From positions 62,001 through 126,000 of the forward strand of contig DASTNZ010000235.1 in assembly GCA_035762665.1 (NCBI GenBank): 64,000 nt of DNA, read 5' to 3'. This document shows, one piece after another, positions 49,608 through 57,687 of this stretch (its first letter is position 1; the number at the start of each line of letters is the position of its first letter). The position numbers and the translations under genes were made by a program. Below the pieces are notes generated by a model. The model made no database searches and was not told the DNA's origin. It saw only the letters and a list, made by a program, of their open reading frames with translations. Source of the DNA: JASLBX01 sp035762665 (GTDB lineage Bacteria; Actinomycetota; Actinomycetes; Jiangellales; Jiangellaceae).

Positions 49608-50195
49608 ATGGATCAGGCTGGTGCCGGCGGACGGCCCACCCGCGAGCACATCCTCGACACCGCGTTCCGGCTGTTCTACGCGCACGGCCCTCGCGGAGTC
49701 GGGGTCGACACGATTACGGCCGAGTCCGGGTTGGCCAAGGCGACCCTGTACAGGTACTTCCCGCGCAAGAACGACCTGACCCTGGCCTACCTGGACAGGG
49801 TCGACCAGACCTGGTTCGGCCAGCTGCGCGCCGCCGCTCGCGCTGCCGGTGACGACCCTCGCGCCCACCTGATCGGCATGTTCGACGCGCTCAGCGCTGC
49901 CTGCAGCCGCGAGGGCTTCCACGGCTGCGCCTTCATCAACACCGCCGCCGAAAGCGAGATTGGAAGCCCCGTGCACGCCCGCACCGTCGAACACAAGCGA
50001 GTGGTGCGGGCGTGGGTCGCCGACCTGGCCCGGCGCGCTGGAGCCCCGGATCCCGAGCTGCTTGCCCGCCAGCTCACCCTGTTGATCGATGGCGGTCTGT
50101 CCGCCGGCGTCCTGGACGCCGACCCGGCCACGCCTATGGCCGCCAAGGCCGCTGCCCAAGCGCTCGTCGACGCTACCTGCCCTGCCATCAAGTAG
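49608..50195 (+). CDS. TetR/AcrR-family transcriptional regulator
   Basis: 195 residues. N-terminal TetR DNA-binding domain: REHILDTAFRLFYAHGPRGVGVDTITAESGLAKATLYRYFPRKNDLTLAYL (about 12-62). The C-terminal ligand domain has the FHGCAFINTAAE stretch common to one large actinobacterial TetR group. ATG 49608 is preceded by AAAGGAGGA. Likely represses itself and the divergent F420-reductase gene through the three AGAC/GTCT dyads. The effector is unknown. Confidence 0.92.
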   Translation: MDQAGAGGRPTREHILDTAFRLFYAHGPRGVGVDTITAESGLAKATLYRYFPRKNDLTLAYLDRVDQTWFGQLRAAARAAGDDPRAHLIGMFDALSAACSREGFHGCAFINTAAESEIGSPVHARTVEHKRVVRAWVADLARRAGAPDPELLARQLTLLIDGGLSAGVLDADPATPMAAKAAAQALVDATCPAIK

Positions 50196-50240
50196 GCCCC
50201 GCAGCAAGAGCCACCCCGTCGTCCGGTCGACCTAACACCC

Positions 50241-50750
50241 GACGGAGCTGGCCGCGGCAAGCCCCCGACGGGTCACATCAGCGTCTACCGGCACTTCCCA
50301 AGCAAGATCGCGCTCCGTGACGCCGTCGCCGAACGGTGGCTGGCTCGCATCACCGCCCCACTCGCACAGATCGCCGAAGCACCCGGCCCGGCCGCCCCTC
50401 GGCTGCGGGAACTGGTCAAGCAGCTGAGCGCTACCAAGAGACGCATGGCCAACGACGACCCCGAAATGTTCGCGACCTTCGACCAGATCGTCACACAGTC
50501 AAGCAAAGTTGTCGGCGAGCATCTCGACCACCTAGCCACCCTCCTGACCACGATCATCGAGGACGGCGTCGCCCGTGGGGAGTTCGCCGCCACGGACACC
50601 GCCACGGCGGGTCGCGCAGTACTCCACGCCACCGCGCGATTCCACCATCCGGCGCACACCGCGGAGTGGGCCGACCCCAACATCGAAGCAGACCTTGACG
50701 CCGTCCTGTCCGTCCTGCTCTACGGGCTAACACGCGAGTCGTCCGGGTGA
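50241..50750 (+). pseudogene. frameshifted, truncated TetR-family regulator
   Basis: From 50262 one frame reads PPTGHISVYRHFPSKIALRDAVAERWL and runs through a TetR-like C-terminal domain to a stop at 50750. The recognition-helix part YRHFPSK is intact, but the preceding helix is in another frame: TELAAA is read from 50242, then lost. The first helix and a start codon are missing. The only ATG in frame, 50445, would make a 101-residue fragment without a DNA-binding domain. So it is a degraded TetR gene; its stop codon lies inside dispersed repeat copy B. Confidence 0.7.
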
Positions 50751-50794
50751 GCCGCCGCGTCCGCGCAGGTCAGCGTCTTGTCCGGCCGGACAAC
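50743..50794. repeat. 52-bp dispersed repeat, copy B
   Basis: Matches copy A (46080-46131) at 48 of 52 bases. Contains the perfect 16-base palindrome TTGTCCGGCCGGACAA (50778-50793). It supplies the stop codon of the TetR remnant and, on the other strand, the last eight residues and stop of narI (ELSGRTRR). Confidence 0.8.
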
Positions 50795-51513
50795 TCCCAA
50801 CCGGGGCGTGGTCGCCGGGACGCCGGGCCGCCGTCACGCGATCGATAGACGACGTACGGTCGGAACAGGTAGGCGACCGGTGCGGTGAACGCGTGGACCA
50901 GCCGGGTGAATGGCCAGACCGCGAACAGCAGCATGCCCACCAGCGTGTGCAGCTGGAATGAGAACGGAGCCTCGGCCATTGCCGCCACGTCCGGCTGGAG
51001 GGCAAAGATCGACCGGAACCACGGGGAGACAGTTTCGCGGTAGTTGTGCTCCTCTCCCACGACGCCTGCGCCGAGCGCCGTCGTTGCCAGCCCGGTGACT
51101 ATCGCCGCCGCCAGCACGACGTACATCGACTTGTCGTTGCGGGTGGTGGCCATGAAAACCGGCCCGGTCGTCCGCCGCCGGTAGATCAGAATGACGATGC
51201 CGACGAGCGTCGCGATGCCGGCAATCCCGCCCAGGGTGAGGGCCTGGATGTGATAGAGGCCCTCGTCCACACCTACCGCCTCGGTCCACCGGGCCGGGAT
51301 CACCAGCCCGATCAGGTGCCCGATGACGACGACCAGGATGCCGAAGTGGAACAGCGGGCTGCCGATCCTGAGCAGCCGCGACTCGTACAGCTGGGAAGAG
51401 CGGGTTGTCCAGCCGAACTTGTCGTAGCGGTAGCGCCATATCGTGCCGGCGATAAGAATCGCGACGGTGACGTAAGGACCGGCGCCCCACAGGAGTACCT
51501 CAGCAGCGCTCAT
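50770..51513 (-). CDS. narI: respiratory nitrate reductase gamma subunit (cytochrome b)
   Basis: 247-residue membrane subunit with five transmembrane helices (about 5-25, 48-70, 88-110, 128-150, 183-205) and heme-ligand His in FHFGILVVVIGHLIG and in QLHTLVGMLLFAVWPFTRLVHAF. It takes electrons from quinol and passes them to NarH. The end of the protein (from GWELSGRTRR) is encoded by a dispersed repeat, so its C-terminus is probably not ancestral. ATG 51513 overlaps the narJ stop by 4 bases. Confidence 0.95.
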   Translation of the reverse strand: MSAAEVLLWGAGPYVTVAILIAGTIWRYRYDKFGWTTRSSQLYESRLLRIGSPLFHFGILVVVIGHLIGLVIPARWTEAVGVDEGLYHIQALTLGGIAGIATLVGIVILIYRRRTTGPVFMATTRNDKSMYVVLAAAIVTGLATTALGAGVVGEEHNYRETVSPWFRSIFALQPDVAAMAEAPFSFQLHTLVGMLLFAVWPFTRLVHAFTAPVAYLFRPYVVYRSRDGGPASRRPRPGWELSGRTRR

Positions 51514-52154
51514 CGGTACGACGTCCCTTCGGAACCGGCGCCGGCCGGCGCGACGGCGTATGGCTCAAGTCCCACAATCTCCTTCGGCGGGCCGGTGCGA
51601 GCCAGTTGCATCGCGGCGGCCCGATCCTTCGGAGACGGCCCAGGCAGCAGGGAGCAAACCGCTTTCACGACATCCGCGTACGGCGAGCCGGCGTCCCCAA
51701 GCGCGATGCGGAGCAGTTCCAGGCCGGCCCGCTGCTCCTGCAGCACCGCCAAGCCGTCGGCCAGATCTCCCGTGGCGGTGTACTCGAGGACGACCGGCAA
51801 GAAGTCCGGCAGCTCGCGATTCCCCAGCTCCAAGCCACCGCGTCGGTACCGCTGCTTCAGCGCCGCCAGCGCCTGACCGCGCCGGCGGGTCTCCCCGTCG
51901 GTCCACCACGTGAGGTAGAGGCAGCACCGGCGCCGGCGGTCGAACATCGAGACGTAATTCTCCGCGAGTTCCCGCGGCGGCGTCGCGGTGACATGGTCGA
52001 CGAACCGCTCGAATCCCGCCCGCGCTCCACCGGCGGGTAGGCTCGCGACCGCATCGGCGAGCAGCGGCAGCCGCGCGTGGAAGTCCTCGTCTGGATATGT
52101 CAGCAGGTGGGAAGCCACCTGGCAGGTCAAGGCGGCGTCGCGGGCCGACGTCAT
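51510..52154 (-). CDS. narJ: nitrate reductase molybdenum cofactor assembly chaperone
   Basis: 214-residue all-helical NarJ/TorD-type chaperone. Landmarks: VASHLLTYPDEDFHARLPLLADAV, ENYVSMFDRRRRCCLYLTWWTDGETRRRGQAL and LPDFLPVVLEYTA. It helps insert the molybdenum cofactor into NarG and is not part of the mature complex. Four-base overlaps with narH and narI at its two ends. Confidence 0.94.
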   Translation of the reverse strand: MTSARDAALTCQVASHLLTYPDEDFHARLPLLADAVASLPAGGARAGFERFVDHVTATPPRELAENYVSMFDRRRRCCLYLTWWTDGETRRRGQALAALKQRYRRGGLELGNRELPDFLPVVLEYTATGDLADGLAVLQEQRAGLELLRIALGDAGSPYADVVKAVCSLLPGPSPKDRAAAMQLARTGPPKEIVGLEPYAVAPAGAGSEGTSYR

Positions 52155-53830
52155 GGCGTCTCCTCCTCGGCCTCGGTATTCCGCGGCGGGAAGAGCCCGG
52201 CCGGCCGGCCCTTGCCGTCCCAGTTGAGCAGGTTGACCCGGGCTCCGGGGCGCTCCGGGTCGGCCACCTGCCCCGTCGTCTGCCGGTCTCTCAGCGCGTG
52301 GAAGGTCTCGACAGAGACAGGTACTGGTCGCCCCGAGGCCTCGCCGAACGGCCCGCTCTCGTACATCCCGGGGCCACCTTCGTAGTCAAGGCTGCAGCCG
52401 ATCTCCTCGAGCTGCCGGCCTTCCGCCTCGTAGGCGGTCGGGATCACATAGCGGTCGTCGTACTTGGCCACGGCCAGCAGGCGGTAGAGGGTCGTGATCT
52501 CTGCACCGGTCATCCCGGCCGCTTCAGCCACGGACTCGTCCGGCGGGTCGCCGAGGTTGACCTCCCGCATGTATGCGCGCATCGCCGACAGCCGATGCAG
52601 CACCTGGCGGACCGGTTCGGGGTCACCGGCAGTGAACAGCTCGGCGAGGTATTCGACCGGAATCCGCAGCGCGTCTACGGCACCGAACAGGTTGTCGACG
52701 TCCTCGCCGTCATGTCCCGTCTCGGTCAGGGCATCCACCACCGGTGACAGTGGCGGGACGTACCAGACCATCGGCATCGTCCGGAACTCCGGATGCAGCG
52801 GCAGCGCAACCCGATGGGTCTTGGCCAGCGCGTACACCGGCGAGCGGCGGGCGGCGTCGAGCCAGTCGTCAGGAATCCCGTCCCGTTGCGCCGCGCTGAT
52901 CACTTCCGGATCGCGAGGGTCGAGCAGCAGGTCGAGCTGCGCTTCGTACAGATCCTTCTCGTCTGGGACGGAAGCCGCTTCGGACACGCGGTCCGCGTCG
53001 TAGAGGAACACGCCGATGTACCGCAGCCGCCCAACGCACGTCTCCGAGCAGACCGTCGGCAGGCCCACCTCGACCCGCGGGTAGCAGAACGTGCATTTCT
53101 CGGCCTTGCCGGTGCGGTGGTTGAAGTAGACCTTCTTGTATGGGCAGCCCGTCACGCACATCCGCCAGCCCTTGCAGGTGTCCTGGTCCACTAGCACGAT
53201 GCCGTCTTCGGCCCGCTTGTACATGGCGCCCGACGGACAGGACGCCACACAGGACGGGTTGAGACAGTGCTCGCAGATGCGCGGTAGATAGAACATGAAG
53301 GTCCGCTCGAACTCGAGCTTCACCTTGTCCTCCGCGGTGCGCCGCACCCGCTCGACGATCGGATCACGGTCGGCGATCTCAGGACCGCCGGCCAGGCTGT
53401 CGTCCCAGTTCGCACTCCACTCGATCCGCATCGGCTGGCCGGAGATGAGCGACTTCGGTTCGGCCACCGGGAAGTCCTCACCCAGCGGCGCCGAGATCAG
53501 GTTCTCGTAGTCGTACGTCCAGGGCTCGTAGTAGTCGCGGATGTTCGGCAGCACCGGGTTGGCGAAGATGGTCAGCAGCTTGCGGAACCGCCCGCCGGCC
53601 TTCAGCTTGAGCCGGCCACGCTTGTTCAGCACCCAACCGCCCTGCCAGGTCTCCTGATCCTGGTAGCGGCGCGGATAACCCTGTCCGGGGCGGGTCTCCA
53701 CGTTGTTGAACCACACGTACTCGGTGCCACTTCGGTTGGTCCAGGCCTGTTTGCACGTGACCGAGCAGGTATGGCAGCCGATGCACTTGTCGAGATTCAT
53801 CACCATGCCGAGCTGGCACATGACCCGCAT
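52151..53830 (-). CDS. narH: respiratory nitrate reductase beta subunit (Fe-S)
   Basis: 559 residues. Iron-sulfur relay with four clusters: KCIGCHTCSVTCKQAW near the N-terminus, CEHCLNPSCVASCPSG, CKGWRMCVTGCPYKK (Trp replacing the second Cys, the mark of the [3Fe-4S] site), and the KCTFCYPRVEVGLPTVCSETC set. Carries electrons from NarI to NarG on the cytoplasmic side. Length and motifs match mycobacterial NarH. One-base TGATG overlap with narG. Confidence 0.96.
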   Translation of the reverse strand: MRVMCQLGMVMNLDKCIGCHTCSVTCKQAWTNRSGTEYVWFNNVETRPGQGYPRRYQDQETWQGGWVLNKRGRLKLKAGGRFRKLLTIFANPVLPNIRDYYEPWTYDYENLISAPLGEDFPVAEPKSLISGQPMRIEWSANWDDSLAGGPEIADRDPIVERVRRTAEDKVKLEFERTFMFYLPRICEHCLNPSCVASCPSGAMYKRAEDGIVLVDQDTCKGWRMCVTGCPYKKVYFNHRTGKAEKCTFCYPRVEVGLPTVCSETCVGRLRYIGVFLYDADRVSEAASVPDEKDLYEAQLDLLLDPRDPEVISAAQRDGIPDDWLDAARRSPVYALAKTHRVALPLHPEFRTMPMVWYVPPLSPVVDALTETGHDGEDVDNLFGAVDALRIPVEYLAELFTAGDPEPVRQVLHRLSAMRAYMREVNLGDPPDESVAEAAGMTGAEITTLYRLLAVAKYDDRYVIPTAYEAEGRQLEEIGCSLDYEGGPGMYESGPFGEASGRPVPVSVETFHALRDRQTTGQVADPERPGARVNLLNWDGKGRPAGLFPPRNTEAEEETP

Positions 53831-56800
53831 CAGTACGTCACCTCCTGGCTCCGCCTCCGGATGACAGTGACCTCGTCGCGCTGGTTACCGGTCGGTCCGA
53901 AGTAGTTGAACGCGAAGGACAGTTGGGCGTAGCCGCCGATCAGCAGCGTTGGTTTGACCAGGATCCGGGTCAGCGAATTGTGGATGCCGCCCCGCCGCCC
54001 GCTGGCCTCTGCGATCGGCACGTCCACAACCCGCTCCTGCGCGTGGTAGACGTACACGGTGCCGGGCGGCATTCGGTGCGAGACGATCGCACGCAGGGCC
54101 ATCACCCCGTTCCTGTTCACCATCTCCACCCACTCGTTGTCGCGCACCCCGATCTCCTCGGCGTCGACCGGACTCATCCACACCGTCGGGCCGCCCCGAG
54201 ACAACGTCAGCATGATCAGGTTGTCCTGGTACTCGGAGTGGATCGACCACTTTGAGTGCGGGGTCAGGTACCGAACAACTACCTGCTTCGAACCATCAGG
54301 ACCGATTTCTGGCTCACCGAACAGCCGGTGCATGTCCAGCGGCGGCCGGTAGATCGGCAGCGCCTCGCCGAAGTCGTGCATCCAGTCGTGGTCGAGGAAG
54401 AAGTGCATCCGGCCAGTGAGGGTGTGCCACGGCTTGAGCTCCTCGACGTTCGTCGTGAACGCCGCGTACCGGCGGCCGCCGTGCTCGCTGCCCGACCACT
54501 CCGGGCTGGTGATGACCGGCACCGGCTGGGCCTGGGTGTCGGCGAACCTGATCAGCCTCTCCTCGCTGCCCTCGGCGAGGTGCGCCAGCGGTCGGCCGAC
54601 CCGCTCTTCCAGGGCATGGAAACCCTGCACGGCAAGCCGGCCGTTGGTGGTTCCGCTGAGGGCGAGGATCGCCTCGGCCATCTTGGCGTCGGTGTCCAAC
54701 GCCGGCCGGCCATCGGCGACGCCGCCGAGCATCACGCCGTTGACGTGCGAAAGGCGGTCGACTTCCTGGTCCGGCTGGAACGTCACCCCTTTCGTCGCCA
54801 GGCCCAGCCGCTCCGTAAGCGGTCCGAGCGCCGTCATCTTGTCGGCGATCGCAGCGAAGTCCCGCTCGACGACGGCAAGGGCGGGCATGGTCCGGCCCGG
54901 CACCGGTTCGGCGTCGCCGGTGCGCCAGTCGTGCACAGTGCCGCGCGCCTGGGCGGTCTCGGCCGGTGTGTCGTGCAGCAGCGCCGTGGCGACAAGATCA
55001 CGCCGCACCCCTAGGTGCGTGCGGGCCAGCTCGCTGAACCGCCGAGCGATCGCGTTGAACGCATCGAAATCCGACCGGGTCTCCCACGGTGGGTCGATCG
55101 CCGGTGTGAACGCGTGCACGAACGGGTGCATGTCCGTCGAGGACAGGTCGTGTTTCTCGTACCAGGTCGCGGCGGGCAGCACCACGTCAGACAGCAGCGT
55201 CGAGCTGGTCATCCGGAAATCCAGCGACAACAGCAGGTCCAACTTGCCCTGGGGGGCATCGTCGCGCCAGGTCACGTCCCGCGGCCGCAGCTCGGCCGGC
55301 GTCTCGTCAGCCCGCAGGCTGGTGTGTGTTCCCAGCAGGTGCTTGAGGAAGTACTCGTTGCCCTTGCCCGACGAACCGAGCAGGTTAGCCCGCCACAGCG
55401 TCAGGCAGCGGGGCCAGTTCTCCGGCGCGTCCGGATCCTCGGCGGCGAACTTGAGCTCGCCTGACGCCAGCTTGCGGGCGACGTAGGCGGGCGCCTCCTC
55501 ACCCGCCGCCTCCGCCTCGTCGACCAGCTCGAGAGGGTTGCGGTTGAACTGCGGGTACGAGGGCATCCAGCCCAACCGCGCGGAGAGCGCCATGGCGTCG
55601 GCGGTGTGCAGGCCGGCCAGCCCGCCCTTGGCGAGGGGGGAGGCCAGCGCGTCAGCCCGGTAGCCGTCGTAGCGCCACTGGTCGGTGTGCGTGTACCAGT
55701 AGGCAGTTCCGATCATCTGCCGCGGTGGGCGCTGCCAGTCGGTCGCCATCGCCATCGTCGCCCAGCCGGTTACCGGCCGGCACTTCTCCTGCCCCACGTA
55801 ATGGGCCCATCCGCCGCCGTTGCGGCCGATCGCCCCGGTGAGCATGAGCAAGGCCATGATCGCGCGGTAGGACGTGTCGGCGTGGAACCAGTGGCAGACG
55901 CCCGCACCTATGATGATCATCGTCCGGCCGCCCGACCGCTCTGAGTTGCGCGCCATCTCGCGAGCCGTCCGGATCACCGACGCCGCCGGCACTGATGTGA
56001 TGGCATCCTGCCAGGCCGGGGTGTACGGCTGTTTCGTGTCGTCGTAGCCGGTCGGCCAGTCGCCCGGCAGGCCCGGCCGCCCGACTCCGTACTGCGCCAG
56101 CATGATGTCGAATACGGTCGTGACAAGCCGGTCGCCCACCCGGCGGGCGGGCACGCCGCGGCGCATTACCGCACCCGAGCCATTGAGGTTGTCGAACCGC
56201 GGCAGCAGCAACTCGACCGGCTCGGCACCTTCCCCCAGCAGCGTCAACTTTGGGGACACCTCGCCGAGGTCGAGGTTCCAGCGGCCGCGGCCGGACTCTG
56301 TCCACCGATCTCCGATCGTGCCGGACGGCACTACCGGCTCGTCCGTGCGGCCGTCCATCAACACCGTCTTCCACTCCGCGCCGTTGCCGGTATCACCCAG
56401 GTCACTGGCGCGGAGGAACTTACCGGCGACGTAGGCGCCGTCCCGATCCTCGAGTTCGACCAGGAACGGCAAGTCGGTATACCGCCGCACGTAGTCGACG
56501 AAGAACGGCACCCGCTGGTCGACGAAGTACTCCCGCAGGATCACGTGACCCATCGCCATCGCCAGCGCGCCGTCGGTGCCGGGCTGCGCCGGCAACCAGG
56601 TGTCGGCGAACTTGGTGTTGTCCGCGTAGTCCGGGGACACCACAACCACCTTCTGGCCGCGGTAGCGGGCCTCGGCCATCCAGTGCGCATCCGGCGTACG
56701 GGTCACCGGGACGTTCGACCCCCACATGATCAGGTAGGCGGCATCCCACCAGTCGCCAGACTCTGGAACGTCCGTCTGATCGCCGAACACCTGCGGCGAT

Positions 56801-57525
56801 GCGGCAGGCAAGTCGGCGTACCAGTCGTAGAACGAGGTCATCACGCCGCCGGCCAGTTCGATGAAGCGCGCCCCGGCCGCGTGCGACACCATTGACATCG
56901 CCGGGATCGGCGAGAACCCGGCGACGCGGTCCGGTCCCCAGGTTTTGATGGTGTGCACGTGCGCGGCCGCGACCATCTCGATCGCCTCGTCCCACGACAC
57001 GCGCACGTGGCCGCCCTTGCCCCGAGCTTGCTGGTAACGGCGCCGGCGCTCAGGGTCACCCACCACATCGGCCCAGGCGAAAACGGGGTCGCCCAACCGG
57101 GCCCGAGCCTCTCGGTACATGTCCATGAGGACGCCACGGGCGTACGGATACCGGACCCTGGTCGGCGAGTAGGTGTACCAGGAGAACGCCGCACCTCGCG
57201 GGCATCCGCGCGGCTCGTACTCCGGACGGTCCGGGCCGACACTCGGGTAGTCGGTCTCCTGGGATTCCCAGGTGATGATCCCGTCCTTGACGTACACCTT
57301 CCACGAGCACGAGCCCGTGCAGTTGACCCCGTGCGTCGAGCGGACCACCTTGTCGTGACTCCAGCGGTCGCGGTAGAAGGCATCGCCCTCTCGCCCGCCA
57401 TGCCGGAAGACGGCTCGCAGGTCGTCGGAGACCTCTGCTCTGGTGAAGAACCGGCCGGTGCGCAACAGCGCGTCGGCCAGTGGATCGTCCGTACCTCCGC
57501 CTTTTCGTCCGACTACTTCCGGCAT
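53830..57525 (-). CDS. narG: respiratory nitrate reductase alpha subunit (molybdenum)
   Basis: 1231-residue catalytic subunit reducing nitrate to nitrite. The N-terminal [4Fe-4S] ligands follow the NarG rule His65-Cys69-Cys73-Cys108 (HGVNCTGSC ... RGCPRG). The Mo-ligand Asp is in SFYDWYADLPAASP (about 232). No twin-Arg signal is visible before residue 60, as expected for a cytoplasm-facing enzyme. The sequence is very close to mycobacterial NarG. ATG 57525 is preferred (ribosome-binding GGGAAGG); the frame opens at TTG 57558. First gene of narGHJI, divergent from narK. Confidence 0.96.
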   Translation of the reverse strand: MPEVVGRKGGGTDDPLADALLRTGRFFTRAEVSDDLRAVFRHGGREGDAFYRDRWSHDKVVRSTHGVNCTGSCSWKVYVKDGIITWESQETDYPSVGPDRPEYEPRGCPRGAAFSWYTYSPTRVRYPYARGVLMDMYREARARLGDPVFAWADVVGDPERRRRYQQARGKGGHVRVSWDEAIEMVAAAHVHTIKTWGPDRVAGFSPIPAMSMVSHAAGARFIELAGGVMTSFYDWYADLPAASPQVFGDQTDVPESGDWWDAAYLIMWGSNVPVTRTPDAHWMAEARYRGQKVVVVSPDYADNTKFADTWLPAQPGTDGALAMAMGHVILREYFVDQRVPFFVDYVRRYTDLPFLVELEDRDGAYVAGKFLRASDLGDTGNGAEWKTVLMDGRTDEPVVPSGTIGDRWTESGRGRWNLDLGEVSPKLTLLGEGAEPVELLLPRFDNLNGSGAVMRRGVPARRVGDRLVTTVFDIMLAQYGVGRPGLPGDWPTGYDDTKQPYTPAWQDAITSVPAASVIRTAREMARNSERSGGRTMIIIGAGVCHWFHADTSYRAIMALLMLTGAIGRNGGGWAHYVGQEKCRPVTGWATMAMATDWQRPPRQMIGTAYWYTHTDQWRYDGYRADALASPLAKGGLAGLHTADAMALSARLGWMPSYPQFNRNPLELVDEAEAAGEEAPAYVARKLASGELKFAAEDPDAPENWPRCLTLWRANLLGSSGKGNEYFLKHLLGTHTSLRADETPAELRPRDVTWRDDAPQGKLDLLLSLDFRMTSSTLLSDVVLPAATWYEKHDLSSTDMHPFVHAFTPAIDPPWETRSDFDAFNAIARRFSELARTHLGVRRDLVATALLHDTPAETAQARGTVHDWRTGDAEPVPGRTMPALAVVERDFAAIADKMTALGPLTERLGLATKGVTFQPDQEVDRLSHVNGVMLGGVADGRPALDTDAKMAEAILALSGTTNGRLAVQGFHALEERVGRPLAHLAEGSEERLIRFADTQAQPVPVITSPEWSGSEHGGRRYAAFTTNVEELKPWHTLTGRMHFFLDHDWMHDFGEALPIYRPPLDMHRLFGEPEIGPDGSKQVVVRYLTPHSKWSIHSEYQDNLIMLTLSRGGPTVWMSPVDAEEIGVRDNEWVEMVNRNGVMALRAIVSHRMPPGTVYVYHAQERVVDVPIAEASGRRGGIHNSLTRILVKPTLLIGGYAQLSFAFNYFGPTGNQRDEVTVIRRRSQEVTY

Positions 57526-57603
57526 GGCGTTCACCTTCCCGACGTCCGTAGTCACCAAACTAGGGCCGAAAGGCCTTGCGGGCAGACGTTTGGTGCCAAC
57601 ATC

Positions 57604-57617
57604 GGGACGAACGTCCC
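57604..57617. promoter_or_regulatory. DosR/DevR-type box between narG and narK
   Basis: GGGACG-AA-CGTCCC: an exact GGGAC-N4-GTCCC core that is also a 14-base perfect inverted repeat, in the middle of the 162-base divergent region, 79 bases from narG and 71 from narK starts. In mycobacteria narK2 is under DosR, and in Streptomyces a nar cluster is under the related OsdR/DevR, so the match makes biological sense. Confidence 0.65.
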
Positions 57618-57687
57618 TGCGCTCAGCTTGGGATCAGCCCATATCGTCGATCCGGTTTACCGTGGGCCCGCCGAAGGAGCAGCCAAA

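Noticed and set aside
50445..50750. A 101-residue TetR-like gene
   Set aside because: The ATG lies after the DNA-binding helices; upstream reading shows a frameshifted remnant.
57541..57600. GGCC-GAAA-GGCC and TTGG-TG-CCAA as extra operators in the narG-narK gap
   Set aside because: Short and common in GC-rich DNA; kept only as a note since no regulator model fits them.
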